Shown in pieces: positions 53,634-63,866 of a DNA stretch of 64,000 nucleotides. Source of the stretch: Opitutales bacterium. Its GTDB lineage: Bacteria; Verrucomicrobiota; Verrucomicrobiia; Opitutales; Opitutaceae. The number at the start of each line of letters is the position of its first letter. The first letter of the stretch is position 1. The position numbers and the translations under genes were made by a program. The stretch is taken from positions 1 to 64,000 of the forward strand of contig JABITN010000045.1 in assembly GCA_018700525.1 (NCBI GenBank), read 5' to 3'. The notes under the pieces are model-generated. The model did no database searches, was not told the DNA's origin, and worked only from the letters and a program-made list of their open reading frames with translations.

Positions 53634-54171
53634 GATTAAAAAATCGAAGAAACGAAAATTTTTCGGACTCGATAAAAACGGTAATCCACCGGAATTCCCC
53701 TACGTTTTGGCAACATCCTCGACAATTCACAATCGTGGCCTATTCGCCGCCAAAGACATTCCCAAGGACGCTTACATCATCCAATACCTCGGCCAAAAGA
53801 TCTCCAAAACCAATTCCGCTCAAATTGGATTAAACCAGTTCGAGTCTTCTCAATTCACCAACGAAGGCTCCGTCTACATCTTCGACCTCGACGACAAGCA
53901 CGACCTCGACGGCAACTTCGACTGGAATATCGCTCGGCTCGCCAACCACTCCTGCAATCCCAATTGCGAAGCCCAAGACATCGAAGGTGAGATTTGGTTC
54001 GTCGCCCTTTCGAAAATAGCCGAAGGCGATGAGCTGACATTCGATTACGGATACGCATTGGAACATTGGAAGGATCACCCTTGTCAATGCAGATCGAAGA
54101 ACTGCATCGGATTCATCGTCCGGTCGGAGGATCGCAAACAGCTTAAGAAGATCATGAAAGTCAGTGCCTAA
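53608..54171 (+). CDS. SET-domain methyltransferase with post-SET cysteines
   Basis: IHNRGLFAAKDIPKDAYIIQYLG...RLANHSCNPNCEAQ...GDELTFDYGY...CQCRSKNCIGFI. Confidence 0.93.
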   Translation: MAKEKNKNKIKKSKKRKFFGLDKNGNPPEFPYVLATSSTIHNRGLFAAKDIPKDAYIIQYLGQKISKTNSAQIGLNQFESSQFTNEGSVYIFDLDDKHDLDGNFDWNIARLANHSCNPNCEAQDIEGEIWFVALSKIAEGDELTFDYGYALEHWKDHPCQCRSKNCIGFIVRSEDRKQLKKIMKVSA

Positions 54172-54181
54172 ACCTTCGCCC

Positions 54182-55060
54182 ATGCGTATCTTCAAAATAC
54201 TTACCTGCGCCTCGCTCCTCCTCGCCTTTCCTTGCGCCGAGGCTTTAGTGCATGTAGTTCGTAAGGGAGACAACCTCACGACGATCGCTCAATCGTATAA
54301 AATATCCGTCGCATCAATCAAGACGGCCAACAAGATCAAAGATGCGGACAAAATCCGTATCGGACAGAAACTTCAAATCCCCGGAGCCGCCCCCGCATTC
54401 ACTTCATACAAAATCAAGCCCGGAGACAGCCTCTCGTCGATCGCCTCGAAGCACGGTCTCAGCACCAAGCAACTCTCCGCCTATAACGGTATCCGAAATG
54501 CGAATAAAATCCGCTTCGGCCAAACCATACGCATCCCGTCCAGTTCAGCCGCAGCCGCATCCAAGTACGCACGCTTACCCGCAGGCGTCAAAGCCGCTCT
54601 CGACAAAATCGCGGTAAAACGAGGGCAATGGAAAAACATCGTAATCCACCATAGCGGAACACCAGCTGATCGAGCTATCAACATGGCTCGCTTTCACAAA
54701 GAAGAACGCAATATGGAAAACGGGCTGGCCTACCACTTCGTGATCGAAAACGGAACACGCGGCACAAGCAATGGAGACATCTTCGTCGGAGATCGCTGGA
54801 AAAAGCAATTGCACGGCGGCCACATGAAGATCTGGGCCCACAATCAAATTGCGATCGGTATCTGCCTCATCGGCAACTTCGAAAAATCTCGCCCAAAGGA
54901 AAAGCAAATGGAGCAGCTCGAAGTATTGATTTCCTACCTACGCGACAAAACGGGAATTCCTGCCAAGTATATAACCACGCATACTCTCATGCATCCCAAG
55001 CACACGTTATGCCCCGGAAAGTATTTTCCGACGTCGCGCTTAAAGGCGATGGTGCAATAA
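54182..55060 (+). CDS. LysM + N-acetylmuramoyl-L-alanine amidase (PGRP/amidase_2)
   Basis: Two LysM repeats; IVIHHSGTPADRAINMARFHKEERNMENGLAYHFVI. Confidence 0.93.
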   Translation: MRIFKILTCASLLLAFPCAEALVHVVRKGDNLTTIAQSYKISVASIKTANKIKDADKIRIGQKLQIPGAAPAFTSYKIKPGDSLSSIASKHGLSTKQLSAYNGIRNANKIRFGQTIRIPSSSAAAASKYARLPAGVKAALDKIAVKRGQWKNIVIHHSGTPADRAINMARFHKEERNMENGLAYHFVIENGTRGTSNGDIFVGDRWKKQLHGGHMKIWAHNQIAIGICLIGNFEKSRPKEKQMEQLEVLISYLRDKTGIPAKYITTHTLMHPKHTLCPGKYFPTSRLKAMVQ

Positions 55061-55067
55061 ACGACGT

Positions 55068-55553
55068 CTAGCGCCTTTCGTGCTGCGCAACTAATTTGGC
55101 GGAATAATTCGCCTCGTAAGGAACGCTCCAAAAATCCTCGAACCTCCAGGAAGTAATCACTGCTTCGTTTACGAAGACCTCATCGACGCCGCGATACATC
55201 CAACCTTCCGGGTTGACCAACTCGTAACGCACAACGACCGACCATATCATCGGCTCGTTGCGATGACCTTCCGGGTTGACCCACCCCATCACTTCGAATC
55301 GATGATCACCCAGATCTTTGACCCGAGTTTCGAAGTCGCCCCAAATCCCTGTCGAGTTAAACCGAACCGGATTAAACTGGCTTTCTTCGATCGGAACCAA
55401 ATTGAATGTCTCTACGATATAGTTTCGAGCGATCTCAAACACCTTTGCTCGATGATCCGAAATCTGTCCTTCCGTGGGCACAAAGTCAGGCTGCTTGCCC
55501 ACAACAAAGGGACCAATTGCCAACAAGCAAACGACTGATAGGAAGATACGCAT
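55068..55553 (-). CDS. Secreted hypothetical protein
   Basis: Signal peptide MRIFLSVVCLLAIGPFVVG. Confidence 0.5.
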   Translation of the reverse strand: MRIFLSVVCLLAIGPFVVGKQPDFVPTEGQISDHRAKVFEIARNYIVETFNLVPIEESQFNPVRFNSTGIWGDFETRVKDLGDHRFEVMGWVNPEGHRNEPMIWSVVVRYELVNPEGWMYRGVDEVFVNEAVITSWRFEDFWSVPYEANYSAKLVAQHERR

Positions 55554-55720
55554 CTAGCTAACCCTATCGACACCAAGTCCAGATTAGTTAAGTTTCCGCC
55601 ATTAAACCCGATCGATCTCCTCTCTCGATCCAACCGTCTTACACTGACCAATAATCCCCCAACTGCTTATCTCTCATTATTTTCTGGCCTGGATACCGCT
55701 TTTTATTAGCGTTTCCCACC

Positions 55721-56656
55721 ATGCTCACCCCCACCGAGACGAATCTGCTCATTTTAATGACTTTCGTGATCATGTTCGGTCTTGGCTGCACCCTCTCCAT
55801 CAAGGACTTCAGGACTGCAGCTAGGCATCCCAAGCCCGCCATCGTCGGTTTTCTCTCTCAATATCTCATTATGCCGGCTCTCGCCTTCTCCATGGCGAAA
55901 CTCTTCAACTTCTCCGATCCAGTCGCTATCGGGCTCATAATTGTCGCCTGCTGCCCATCGGGAACCACATCAAGCCTATTCAACTACTTCGCAAAAGGCG
56001 ACCTAGCCCTCAGTATCTCGCTCAGCACGCTAACCACCGCGGTCGCCCTCTTCGCGATGCCGATTCTGCTGACCATCTATGCCGGGCCGTTTACTAGCGA
56101 CGAAATCCAAATCGACTTTGGCAAAGTCATCGGCTCGCTGCTCATCTGTCTCCTCCCGGTGACCGGAGGCATGTTTCTCAAATCAAAGAGCAAACGCTGG
56201 AGCAAAAACATGGAGGAGACCGGCAGTGCCCTCGGCATTATAGTAATCATTTTCCTGATAATCAGCTGGCTCCCACGCAACGTAGACCGGATGCTGAACC
56301 CCGAAGAAACCAGTCCTTTCATTCTCGTTGCGAGCGTCTTCCTCGGATTGGGCGGCTTTCTATTCGGCTATTTCTTCAGTCGTGTCCTCGGCATGGACCA
56401 ACGGAGCAGTCGGACCGTATCTCTCGAAACCGGTATCCAAAACGGTCCCCTAGCCTTCGCGATCATCACCCTCAGCTTTAGCGCGGAAATCTCCGGCGAC
56501 ATCCTCTGGCCTGCATTGCTTTACTCCTTCTTCATCGTCAACACCTCGACGCTCGTCACTTACTTCCTCCGTAAATACACGCGTAAGGAATGGTTCCAAT
56601 TCGAGAACCAAATGGTGAAGGACACGCTATTCAGCCAAAGCTGGACCAAACCCTAA
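55721..56656 (+). CDS. Bile acid:sodium symporter (BASS) family transporter
   Basis: FGLGCTLSIKDFRTA, CCPSGTTSSLFNYFAKGDLALSISLSTLTT, ETGIQNGPLAFAI. Confidence 0.93.
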   Translation: MLTPTETNLLILMTFVIMFGLGCTLSIKDFRTAARHPKPAIVGFLSQYLIMPALAFSMAKLFNFSDPVAIGLIIVACCPSGTTSSLFNYFAKGDLALSISLSTLTTAVALFAMPILLTIYAGPFTSDEIQIDFGKVIGSLLICLLPVTGGMFLKSKSKRWSKNMEETGSALGIIVIIFLIISWLPRNVDRMLNPEETSPFILVASVFLGLGGFLFGYFFSRVLGMDQRSSRTVSLETGIQNGPLAFAIITLSFSAEISGDILWPALLYSFFIVNTSTLVTYFLRKYTRKEWFQFENQMVKDTLFSQSWTKP

Positions 56657-56687
56657 GCTGGCTCAACTCGCACCCAATACCCAAACA

Positions 56688-57161
56688 TTGATCATGGCAA
56701 AACGACAACACTCCCACCAACGAAATCAATCCCTCCTCCAATGGTCCGCCGAAACCTGGGCCTTCCTTTCGCTTAGACTGTTTCTGGCCCTCCGCTTCAT
56801 CGTCGCCGGACTAGGAAAATTTCAAGACAGCGAAGGAGACTATGGCTTCTCAAACCTCTATGACGGTTTCGTAGCCAGCCAAACCCAGAATTTCAGCAGC
56901 AATACAAACCTACCGAATTTTCTGTCATCCCCCTACTTCCACTGCCTCGCCTACATCGAAATAAGCCTAGGTTTACTACTCTTCCTGGGGATTCGAACCA
57001 AACACACCCTCGCGGTCATTGCCCTGAACTACGTCTCCCTGGCCTTCGGCATGATGCTGCTGGACAACAGCAGCAATGTCAGTGCCATCGGCACTCACCT
57101 GCTTCTAACGGCGGCGGCCCTCTACTTCGTTCGGCACAATAAATTCGAACTGATCCGCTAG
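56688..57161 (+). CDS. DoxX-like membrane protein
   Basis: Four TM segments, LRLFLALRFIVAGLGKFQDSEG. Confidence 0.7.
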   Translation: MIMAKRQHSHQRNQSLLQWSAETWAFLSLRLFLALRFIVAGLGKFQDSEGDYGFSNLYDGFVASQTQNFSSNTNLPNFLSSPYFHCLAYIEISLGLLLFLGIRTKHTLAVIALNYVSLAFGMMLLDNSSNVSAIGTHLLLTAAALYFVRHNKFELIR

Positions 57162-57201
57162 ATTACTACTCGCTCTTACACGCCCCCACCGGAGCGGCCT
57201 G

Positions 57202-59124
57202 CTAGCTAAAAATCCATCCGATCAAGTCTCCGTACTTTTCGTCTACGACGTGACGCTTGATTTTGAACGTATTAGTCATCTCCTCGCCAACCTCAAATGG
57301 CTTGGGAAGAAGTGCAATTCCATGGATGTGTTCGAATGTCTTAAAACCATTTTCATTCGAGATCAGCCGCTTCGCCTCTTTGACAATGCGATCATGAGCC
57401 TCCGAATCTTCCGCAAGCGCCGCTACGGATTCCTTGGAGAATCCCTGATTCGCAAATCCTTCGAGCGAAGGTACGACCAAAGCTCCTAGCTGCTTTTGGT
57501 CCTGTCCCACAATCATGCACTGATCGATCAATGGCGATTCGCACAGTTTCGCTTCTATTGGAATCGGTTCCAGGTTCTCGCCGTTCAGCAATACGATCGT
57601 ATCCTTCGACCGTCCCACAATTTTGAGACAATCATTGTATGTGTAGATTCCGATATCACCCGTATTCAGCCAGCCATCCTTCAAGACACGACTCGTCGCG
57701 TCCTCGTTCTTGAAATAGCCTTTCATGACCTGCGGCCCTTTGACGTGAACCTCCCCTTTCAATCCACGACCTTCGCCCGGGTTAGAAGTATTCGGGAAAA
57801 GAATTTCGCCCGTATTCAAATCCATGATCCGCAATTCCGTTTCCTCATATAAAGGCCCGACCGTACCGATAACCAACCGACGGAGCGTACGAACGGCGAT
57901 TACCGGCGCCGTTTCGGTCAAGCCATAGCCCTCCTGTACGCATATTCCTATGTAGTTGAAAAACTCATCCACATGCGGCTGCAAAGCCCCACCCCCAGAC
58001 ACAGTCCCTTTAAAGCTGCCCCCAACAATTTGTCTCAGCTTTTCAATTACGACCGCGTTCAGCGCGACGTATGGCGGGAGAAACAGGAGAACGCGCAGCG
58101 CATGCAAAACCGCTAAGCCCGACGACGCGACTGCGTTCCGGCCCTTTAAATCTATTTTCTTGCCCTGCAAGAAAAAGAGCGACCCCTTCACCATTCGCGA
58201 ACAAAAATACGCTACCTTGAAAAGTCCCCGACGAATCCAGTGCGAATCCTGGACGTTCTTCAAAATGCGTAGGTATAGGTTCTCCCACAACCTTGGAGCC
58301 GAAGCCATCATCGTCGGCTTCACCGTTTTCAAATCATCCGTGAGACTCCGCAAACTAGTAAAATAAGTGCAGCAACCATTACTGACCGCGATCATTTGAA
58401 ACACTCGCTCGTAACTGTGCCAAACCGGCAAAATCGAGAGTACGCGGTCATTCGACTCTAACAAAAACGGTAGAAACTTCACCTGCGATGCCATATTCGC
58501 ATGAGTCAGCATTACACCCTTAGGCGTACCAGTGGTACCAGAAGTATATATTAAGGTAAAAAGATCGTCCGGCGCAATTCGCTCCATCCGATCCTCGACC
58601 TGCCGGTCTCCTTCTTCGCGAAGCGAACGGCCACGTTCAATCAAGGTTTGCAAAGACAATATTCCCTGCGGCGCCTCCGCCTTTCGGTCCATCAAAACTA
58701 AGTGACGGACCTTCTCCATCTGCGGCATCAACGTTATCATTCGGTCAAGCAAGCGCTTGTTCTCGACGAATACCACTTCGCTATCGGAATGATTGATTAT
58801 GTATTCAATTTCTTGATTAGTTACGTCCGTTCCACGCGGGACATCCGCGGCGCCCACCATCAAGGTCCCATAATCAACCATGTTCCACTCAACGCAATTA
58901 TCCGATAAGATAGCAACGTGGTCTCTTTGCTTCACTCCAATCTCGATCAGGGCCGTACCAAGACGCAAACCCGTTTCGTAAAGATCATTGTAGCTAATCG
59001 GCTTGAAGACTCCGCTTCGAACTCGAGAGGCGAATACCGGTAAATCACCATAGCGCTCAGCCGCTAAGCGATACATTTCCGCCAAATTGTTTGCTATGAC
59101 ACCGTTATACAGAGGGTTCGACAT
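57202..59124 (-). CDS. Long-chain acyl-CoA synthetase / AMP-dependent ligase
   Basis: LIYTSGTTGTPKGVMLTHANM, VSGGGALQPHVDEFFNYIGICVQEGYGLTETAP. Confidence 0.93.
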   Translation of the reverse strand: MSNPLYNGVIANNLAEMYRLAAERYGDLPVFASRVRSGVFKPISYNDLYETGLRLGTALIEIGVKQRDHVAILSDNCVEWNMVDYGTLMVGAADVPRGTDVTNQEIEYIINHSDSEVVFVENKRLLDRMITLMPQMEKVRHLVLMDRKAEAPQGILSLQTLIERGRSLREEGDRQVEDRMERIAPDDLFTLIYTSGTTGTPKGVMLTHANMASQVKFLPFLLESNDRVLSILPVWHSYERVFQMIAVSNGCCTYFTSLRSLTDDLKTVKPTMMASAPRLWENLYLRILKNVQDSHWIRRGLFKVAYFCSRMVKGSLFFLQGKKIDLKGRNAVASSGLAVLHALRVLLFLPPYVALNAVVIEKLRQIVGGSFKGTVSGGGALQPHVDEFFNYIGICVQEGYGLTETAPVIAVRTLRRLVIGTVGPLYEETELRIMDLNTGEILFPNTSNPGEGRGLKGEVHVKGPQVMKGYFKNEDATSRVLKDGWLNTGDIGIYTYNDCLKIVGRSKDTIVLLNGENLEPIPIEAKLCESPLIDQCMIVGQDQKQLGALVVPSLEGFANQGFSKESVAALAEDSEAHDRIVKEAKRLISNENGFKTFEHIHGIALLPKPFEVGEEMTNTFKIKRHVVDEKYGDLIGWIFS

Positions 59125-59263
59125 GTTAGAAGGAGTTCTGGAAGAAGGACCTAGAGATGAATGAAGCAGTACGGGCTTTCAAGCTAAAGCTTCGAGACAG
59201 GAATGGCCCAATTCGTTTTCTGTTGCTCCAACCGCCTCAAGGGCTCCAATAACCCCTTCGAAA

Positions 59264-61117
59264 ATGCCAGTCCTCAGCCTTACAGACATCACGATCAGTT
59301 TCAGCGGACCTCCCGTTCTGGAAAATATTTCCCTCCATATCGACAAAGGAGAACGCGTTTGCGTACTCGGTCGAAACGGAGCCGGCAAATCAACCCTTCT
59401 CAAAGTTATCGGAGGTATCTACGGCCCCAACTCGGGACTCATCGCCTTCCCTGAAGGAGGCGGGGCAAACACCCTCTCTCAACAGATTCCCGAAGCCATA
59501 AGCGGAAGCGTGTTCGATGTCATCGCTAGCGGATTCGGCAGGGCAGGCGAAGCTCTATCCCGAATTCGCAGCGGATCGGAAAGCGAAGATCTCGACCCCG
59601 ATGCCCAATGGAAAATCGAACAACGCGTCGAACGCCTAGCGAAAGATCTCGGACTCGAACTTGAGACACAATTCGGCTCTCTCTCCGGCGGACAGAAACG
59701 ACGCGCGTTGCTCGGTAAAGCGCTTTCCACCGAACCTGCAATTCTCGCCCTCGACGAGCCGACCAATCACATGGATCTCGAATCCATTCTCTGGCTTGAA
59801 AATTTCCTCCTGAAAAGCGATCTCACTATTATTTTCGTTACTCACGATCGCTCGTTCCTCCGCAAAGTCGCCACTCGCATCGTCGAAGTCGATCTCGCCG
59901 CAGTCACCAGCTATCGCTGCGACTATGACACTTATCTCGACCGCAAGGCAGAGCTTCTCGAAACCGAGGCCAAGAACCAAATGGCCTTCGAAAAAAAGCT
60001 CTCTCTCGAAGAGGCCTGGCTTCGCAAAGGTATAAAGGCCCGCCGCACTCGTAACGAAGGTCGCGTCAAAGCCCTCAAAAAAATGCGCGACGAGCGAGCA
60101 GCCCAAAGAAGCCGCCAAGGCACAGCTACTTTTACGATGCAAGGCTCCAACCAGTCGGGACGCAAAGTTGCGACTGCTACAGACGTGAGCGTTTCGCTCG
60201 GCGGCAAACAGATCCTCAATCCTTTCTCTCTCGAACTCATGCGAGGCGACCGGATAGGAATCGTCGGCCCCAACGGATCCGGAAAGACTACTATGATCCG
60301 AACCTTGCTCGGCGACCTCGAACCCGAGTCCGGGGAAGTCGAACACGGCACCAAACTTCAGGTTGCCTATTTCGACCAGTTACGCGAGCAACTCGACGAC
60401 TCTAAAACCGTTTTCGACAACATCGCCGACGGCAACGAATCCGTGAGTATCGACGGGCGCAAGCGCCACGTAATCACCTACCTTCAAGATTTTCTCTTCA
60501 CTCCTGATCGAGCCCGAGCCTCCATCAAAACGCTTTCCGGCGGCGAGCGCAATCGACTGTTGCTCGCCAAGCTCTTCACCCAAAGCGCTAACCTACTCGT
60601 TCTCGACGAACCCACCAACGATCTCGATACCGAAACGCTAGAGCTACTCGAAGAACGAATAATGGATTTTCCAGGTACGCTTCTTCTCGTAAGCCACGAC
60701 CGAGCCTTCCTCGAAAACACTGTTACCAGCCTCATCGTAATCGACCGCAGAGGCAACGTCAGCGAGCATCCCGGCGGCTACGAAGACTGGCGAAATCGCA
60801 TGCAGAACGCCGCCGCATCCTCTCCTAAAAAAAGCGAAAAGCCGAAAAACAGCCGACGCGATTGGAAATCGCGCTCACGGCGCTTCGGCAATCGAGAACA
60901 GAAAGAATTGGACGCATTACCCGAACGCATCGAAGAGCTCGACGAGCGACGGCATGAAATAACCGCGAAGCTTGCCGACCCGCAAACCTACAAATCCGAG
61001 CCTTCTTTCGCCGAAACGGCGAAAAGCCAATTCTCGAAAATCGACTCGGAAATCGAAACGATCTACAAGCGCTGGGAAGAGCTAGAAGCCCTAAAAGAGT
61101 CTCTAGGATCCTCTTGA
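59264..61117 (+). CDS. ABC-F family ATPase (Uup-like)
   Basis: LGRNGAGKSTLLKVIGG, LSGGQKRRALLGKALSTEPAILALDEPTNHMDLESI, C-terminal coiled coil. Confidence 0.95.
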   Translation: MPVLSLTDITISFSGPPVLENISLHIDKGERVCVLGRNGAGKSTLLKVIGGIYGPNSGLIAFPEGGGANTLSQQIPEAISGSVFDVIASGFGRAGEALSRIRSGSESEDLDPDAQWKIEQRVERLAKDLGLELETQFGSLSGGQKRRALLGKALSTEPAILALDEPTNHMDLESILWLENFLLKSDLTIIFVTHDRSFLRKVATRIVEVDLAAVTSYRCDYDTYLDRKAELLETEAKNQMAFEKKLSLEEAWLRKGIKARRTRNEGRVKALKKMRDERAAQRSRQGTATFTMQGSNQSGRKVATATDVSVSLGGKQILNPFSLELMRGDRIGIVGPNGSGKTTMIRTLLGDLEPESGEVEHGTKLQVAYFDQLREQLDDSKTVFDNIADGNESVSIDGRKRHVITYLQDFLFTPDRARASIKTLSGGERNRLLLAKLFTQSANLLVLDEPTNDLDTETLELLEERIMDFPGTLLLVSHDRAFLENTVTSLIVIDRRGNVSEHPGGYEDWRNRMQNAAASSPKKSEKPKNSRRDWKSRSRRFGNREQKELDALPERIEELDERRHEITAKLADPQTYKSEPSFAETAKSQFSKIDSEIETIYKRWEELEALKESLGSS

Positions 61118-61304
61118 GTCCGATTGTCCGATTCATTGAGCGCCCCCTAGGGATACCTAGAGGCTAGTGCCCATCGCATTTTGCCAATTGCTTTTTTAGG
61201 GTAAATTTTGCCGTTTTTATAACAGCAAGTCGATTTCCGTCCGTAAATAGATAGACCGAATTAACCTGCGATCATAGGCCAACCCAATTCGCCCATTCAA
61301 TCTG

Positions 61305-61793
61305 ATGAGCCACCTAAAGAAGACCATGAGAACCCACTCGAAAGCAAAACGCGGATTCACGCTGATAGAAATGATGATTACCGTTTCAATTATCGGATTA
61401 CTTGCAGCCATGGCCATCCCAACCTTCGTCAAGGTCACTAAGAAATCCCGAGTAACTGCTTTTACCAGAGATATCAAAACCATCGCGAACGCCTCGGAAA
61501 CATTCATCATGGAGTCTGGGATCTGGCCTCCCGACACCACTCCAGGTGTATTTCCCGAAGAGCTAGCTGGCTATTTCGCAAAACGATTCTTCGAATCGGG
61601 CACGTCAATGGGAGGTAATTGGGACTACGAAGAATTCAGCAGCGGTATCACATCCGGAATCGGCGTCGTCAATCCATCGCTCGACGAAAGCGAATTCGCA
61701 AAAACCGATGCCTTGATAGACGACGGTAACCTTTCAACTGGACGCTTTCGCAAAATCACCGACAACAGCTACTTCTGGGTCATCGCGGATTAA
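61305..61793 (+). CDS. Type IV pilin-like/pseudopilin protein
   Basis: KRGFTLIEMMITVSIIGLLAAMAIPTFVKV prepilin signature. Confidence 0.88.
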   Translation: MSHLKKTMRTHSKAKRGFTLIEMMITVSIIGLLAAMAIPTFVKVTKKSRVTAFTRDIKTIANASETFIMESGIWPPDTTPGVFPEELAGYFAKRFFESGTSMGGNWDYEEFSSGITSGIGVVNPSLDESEFAKTDALIDDGNLSTGRFRKITDNSYFWVIAD

Positions 61794-61831
61794 TCGCAAC
61801 CCCGCCGAGAAACGCACCCCTCAATGCCCTT

Positions 61832-62680
61832 CTAGAACTGCCCTGTCTGCAATAAGGCAAGCGTGCACGCCTGCTCCGCTTTTATCCCCGCAGCTTCTAA
61901 GGTTGTCTCGCTTTGAACGGACTCCGTCCCCGGATTAAAGATAACGCGCTTCGGGGATAATACCAATATTTCGGCAATAATTTCCTCCTGGCGGGCTGGT
62001 CCGACATAAAGCGTCACCGTATCCACCTTTTCGCCGAAGGATTCGAGATTCGGATAACCAGCTACCCCAAGGACGTCCACTCCAATAGCTGAAACCGGGA
62101 TCACCGAATGCCCAAGATCAGTAAGCATTCTCTGCGCGCGATTCGAATAGCGATCAGGCTTAAGACTTGCTCCAACGATCGCCACCGTTTCGCAATCTTC
62201 GAAAGCGATCAGACGCTCGACTCCACCCGCCCCCAACTTATCGAGGAACGACTTTACACTCAATCCACCAATCTCGGCCTTTGGCCATAGCTCGAGCAAT
62301 GGAACCAAAACAAACGCGCGTTCCGCAATCAAAGGATGCGGAAGCGTAAGCCGCTCATCCCTTGACGATCGGTCTCCAAAAACCAATAAGTCGATATCCA
62401 GCGTCCGAGGCCCCCAACGCTCCAATCGTTCTCTTCCTCGATTCCGCTCGATCTCCAAGCACCGCTCGAGCAATTCCAAAGGTTCGAGTTCAGTCTCGAC
62501 GCGAACGACCACATTGAAAAAAGCATCTTGATCGACAAACCCAATCGGCTCCGTTCGATAAATTGAAGAGATAGCCTTTATTCGAACGCCATCAACGCTA
62601 CCCAATCCAGTCACCGCTGCTTTGAGGTGACCCGATCGATCTCCCAGATTACTCCCGAGTCCTAGATAAGCTTCAGTCAC
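61832..62680 (-). CDS. folK: FolK (HPPK) fused to a CoA-binding (YccU-like) domain
   Basis: YLGLGSNLGDRSGHLKAAV, WGPRTLDIDLLVFGD, LPHPLIAERAFVLVPL; then VAIVGASLKPDRYSNRAQRML...TVTLYVGPAR...KRVIFNPGTES...ACTLALLQTGQF. Confidence 0.93.
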   Translation of the reverse strand: MTEAYLGLGSNLGDRSGHLKAAVTGLGSVDGVRIKAISSIYRTEPIGFVDQDAFFNVVVRVETELEPLELLERCLEIERNRGRERLERWGPRTLDIDLLVFGDRSSRDERLTLPHPLIAERAFVLVPLLELWPKAEIGGLSVKSFLDKLGAGGVERLIAFEDCETVAIVGASLKPDRYSNRAQRMLTDLGHSVIPVSAIGVDVLGVAGYPNLESFGEKVDTVTLYVGPARQEEIIAEILVLSPKRVIFNPGTESVQSETTLEAAGIKAEQACTLALLQTGQF

Positions 62681-63038
62681 CTTGCGTCCTCGTTATCTCG
62701 ATACCAACCGACTCGAAAGAACCTTCAATTGGAGCATCCGGTTTCAATACTTCAACAGTTACTGATTTCGCCTTTGGAAATGTCGTCAATATCTGTCCTG
62801 CAAGACACTCCGCATAACACTCGATCAACTCGCAATCGCTCACGTCCATCAGCGATTTCGCCATCTCGAAAACATGGCCATAATCAATCGTTTCACCCAA
62901 TCGATCCGTTCTTCCGGCCACCTTAATATCCGCCCTGATTACAATCGAAACCAAATAGCGCTGAGCTCTACGCTTTTCTTCTTCTAAAACGCCAATTTTT
63001 CCAAGGAGTTCGATCCGATTCAAAATTATTTTATCCAT
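62673..63038 (-). CDS. folB: Dihydroneopterin aldolase
   Basis: DKIILNRIELLGKIGVLEEEKRRAQRYLVSIVI, TIDYGHVFE. Confidence 0.92.
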   Translation of the reverse strand: MDKIILNRIELLGKIGVLEEEKRRAQRYLVSIVIRADIKVAGRTDRLGETIDYGHVFEMAKSLMDVSDCELIECYAECLAGQILTTFPKAKSVTVEVLKPDAPIEGSFESVGIEITRTQGD

Positions 63039-63866
63039 TTAGCCTCGAGTAATTAAGTCCGTCATCTTCGCGACTCGGACATTTTCCTTCACATCATGCA
63101 CTCGTACGAAATCAATGCCCTCGCCTATTCCAAGAGCTGTCGTCGCCAAGGTCGTCTCCAGTCGCTCATCCAGTCCCAGTCCAAAGGGTTCTCCAGTGAT
63201 GCGTTTCCTAGAAACGCCTAAAAGCAACGGAAAACCAATCGATCTCAACGCTCCAAGGTTTCGGATTATCTCCAGATCCTGTTCTCGAGTATCGGTAAAC
63301 CCGATACCTGGATCCAAAATGATTCGATCTTCGCTCAACCCAGCTTGAAACGCCAACGAAACCGACTCCTCCCAAGAAGCACTAATCGAATCGAGAACCC
63401 CGTCACGACGCCAACCTCCAAGCGAATTATGCATCAGCACGCAACTCGCCCCGAATTCCGCCACCACCGACGCCATCTCCGGGTCATGCTGCAATCCCCA
63501 TATATCATTAACGATTTCCGCCCCCGCCTCCAGCGCAGCTCTCGCTACAGCAGCCTTCGTCGTATCGATCGAAACTACTGGCATCGACTCATCGATCGCG
63601 ATCGCTTCGATGACAGGAACGACTCGGGCAATCTCCTCTTCCGTCGAAACCTCCTTGAATCCCGGTTTTGTCGATTCGCCCCCAATATCCAGCACATCCG
63701 CCCCTTCCTCGACCATTCGTCGAGCTTGGGCTAGGGCCGCATCAATCCTAACGAAACGCCCTCCGTCCGAAAAGCTGTCAGGCGTCACATTCAATACTCC
63801 AAATATCCCCGTCCGTTCGCCAATCGCCCAATCGCGAGACCCCAGTTTCAAAAAACCTTCTTTCAT
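63039..63866 (-). CDS. folP: Dihydropteroate synthase
   Basis: IFGVLNVTPDSFSDGG, VLDIGGESTKPG, DPGIGFTDT. Confidence 0.96.
   Translation of the reverse strand: MKEGFLKLGSRDWAIGERTGIFGVLNVTPDSFSDGGRFVRIDAALAQARRMVEEGADVLDIGGESTKPGFKEVSTEEEIARVVPVIEAIAIDESMPVVSIDTTKAAVARAALEAGAEIVNDIWGLQHDPEMASVVAEFGASCVLMHNSLGGWRRDGVLDSISASWEESVSLAFQAGLSEDRIILDPGIGFTDTREQDLEIIRNLGALRSIGFPLLLGVSRKRITGEPFGLGLDERLETTLATTALGIGEGIDFVRVHDVKENVRVAKMTDLITRG

Noticed and set aside
59636-60346. 236-aa minus-strand ORF
   Set aside because: Antisense to the Uup-like ABC-F gene; no domain recognisable.
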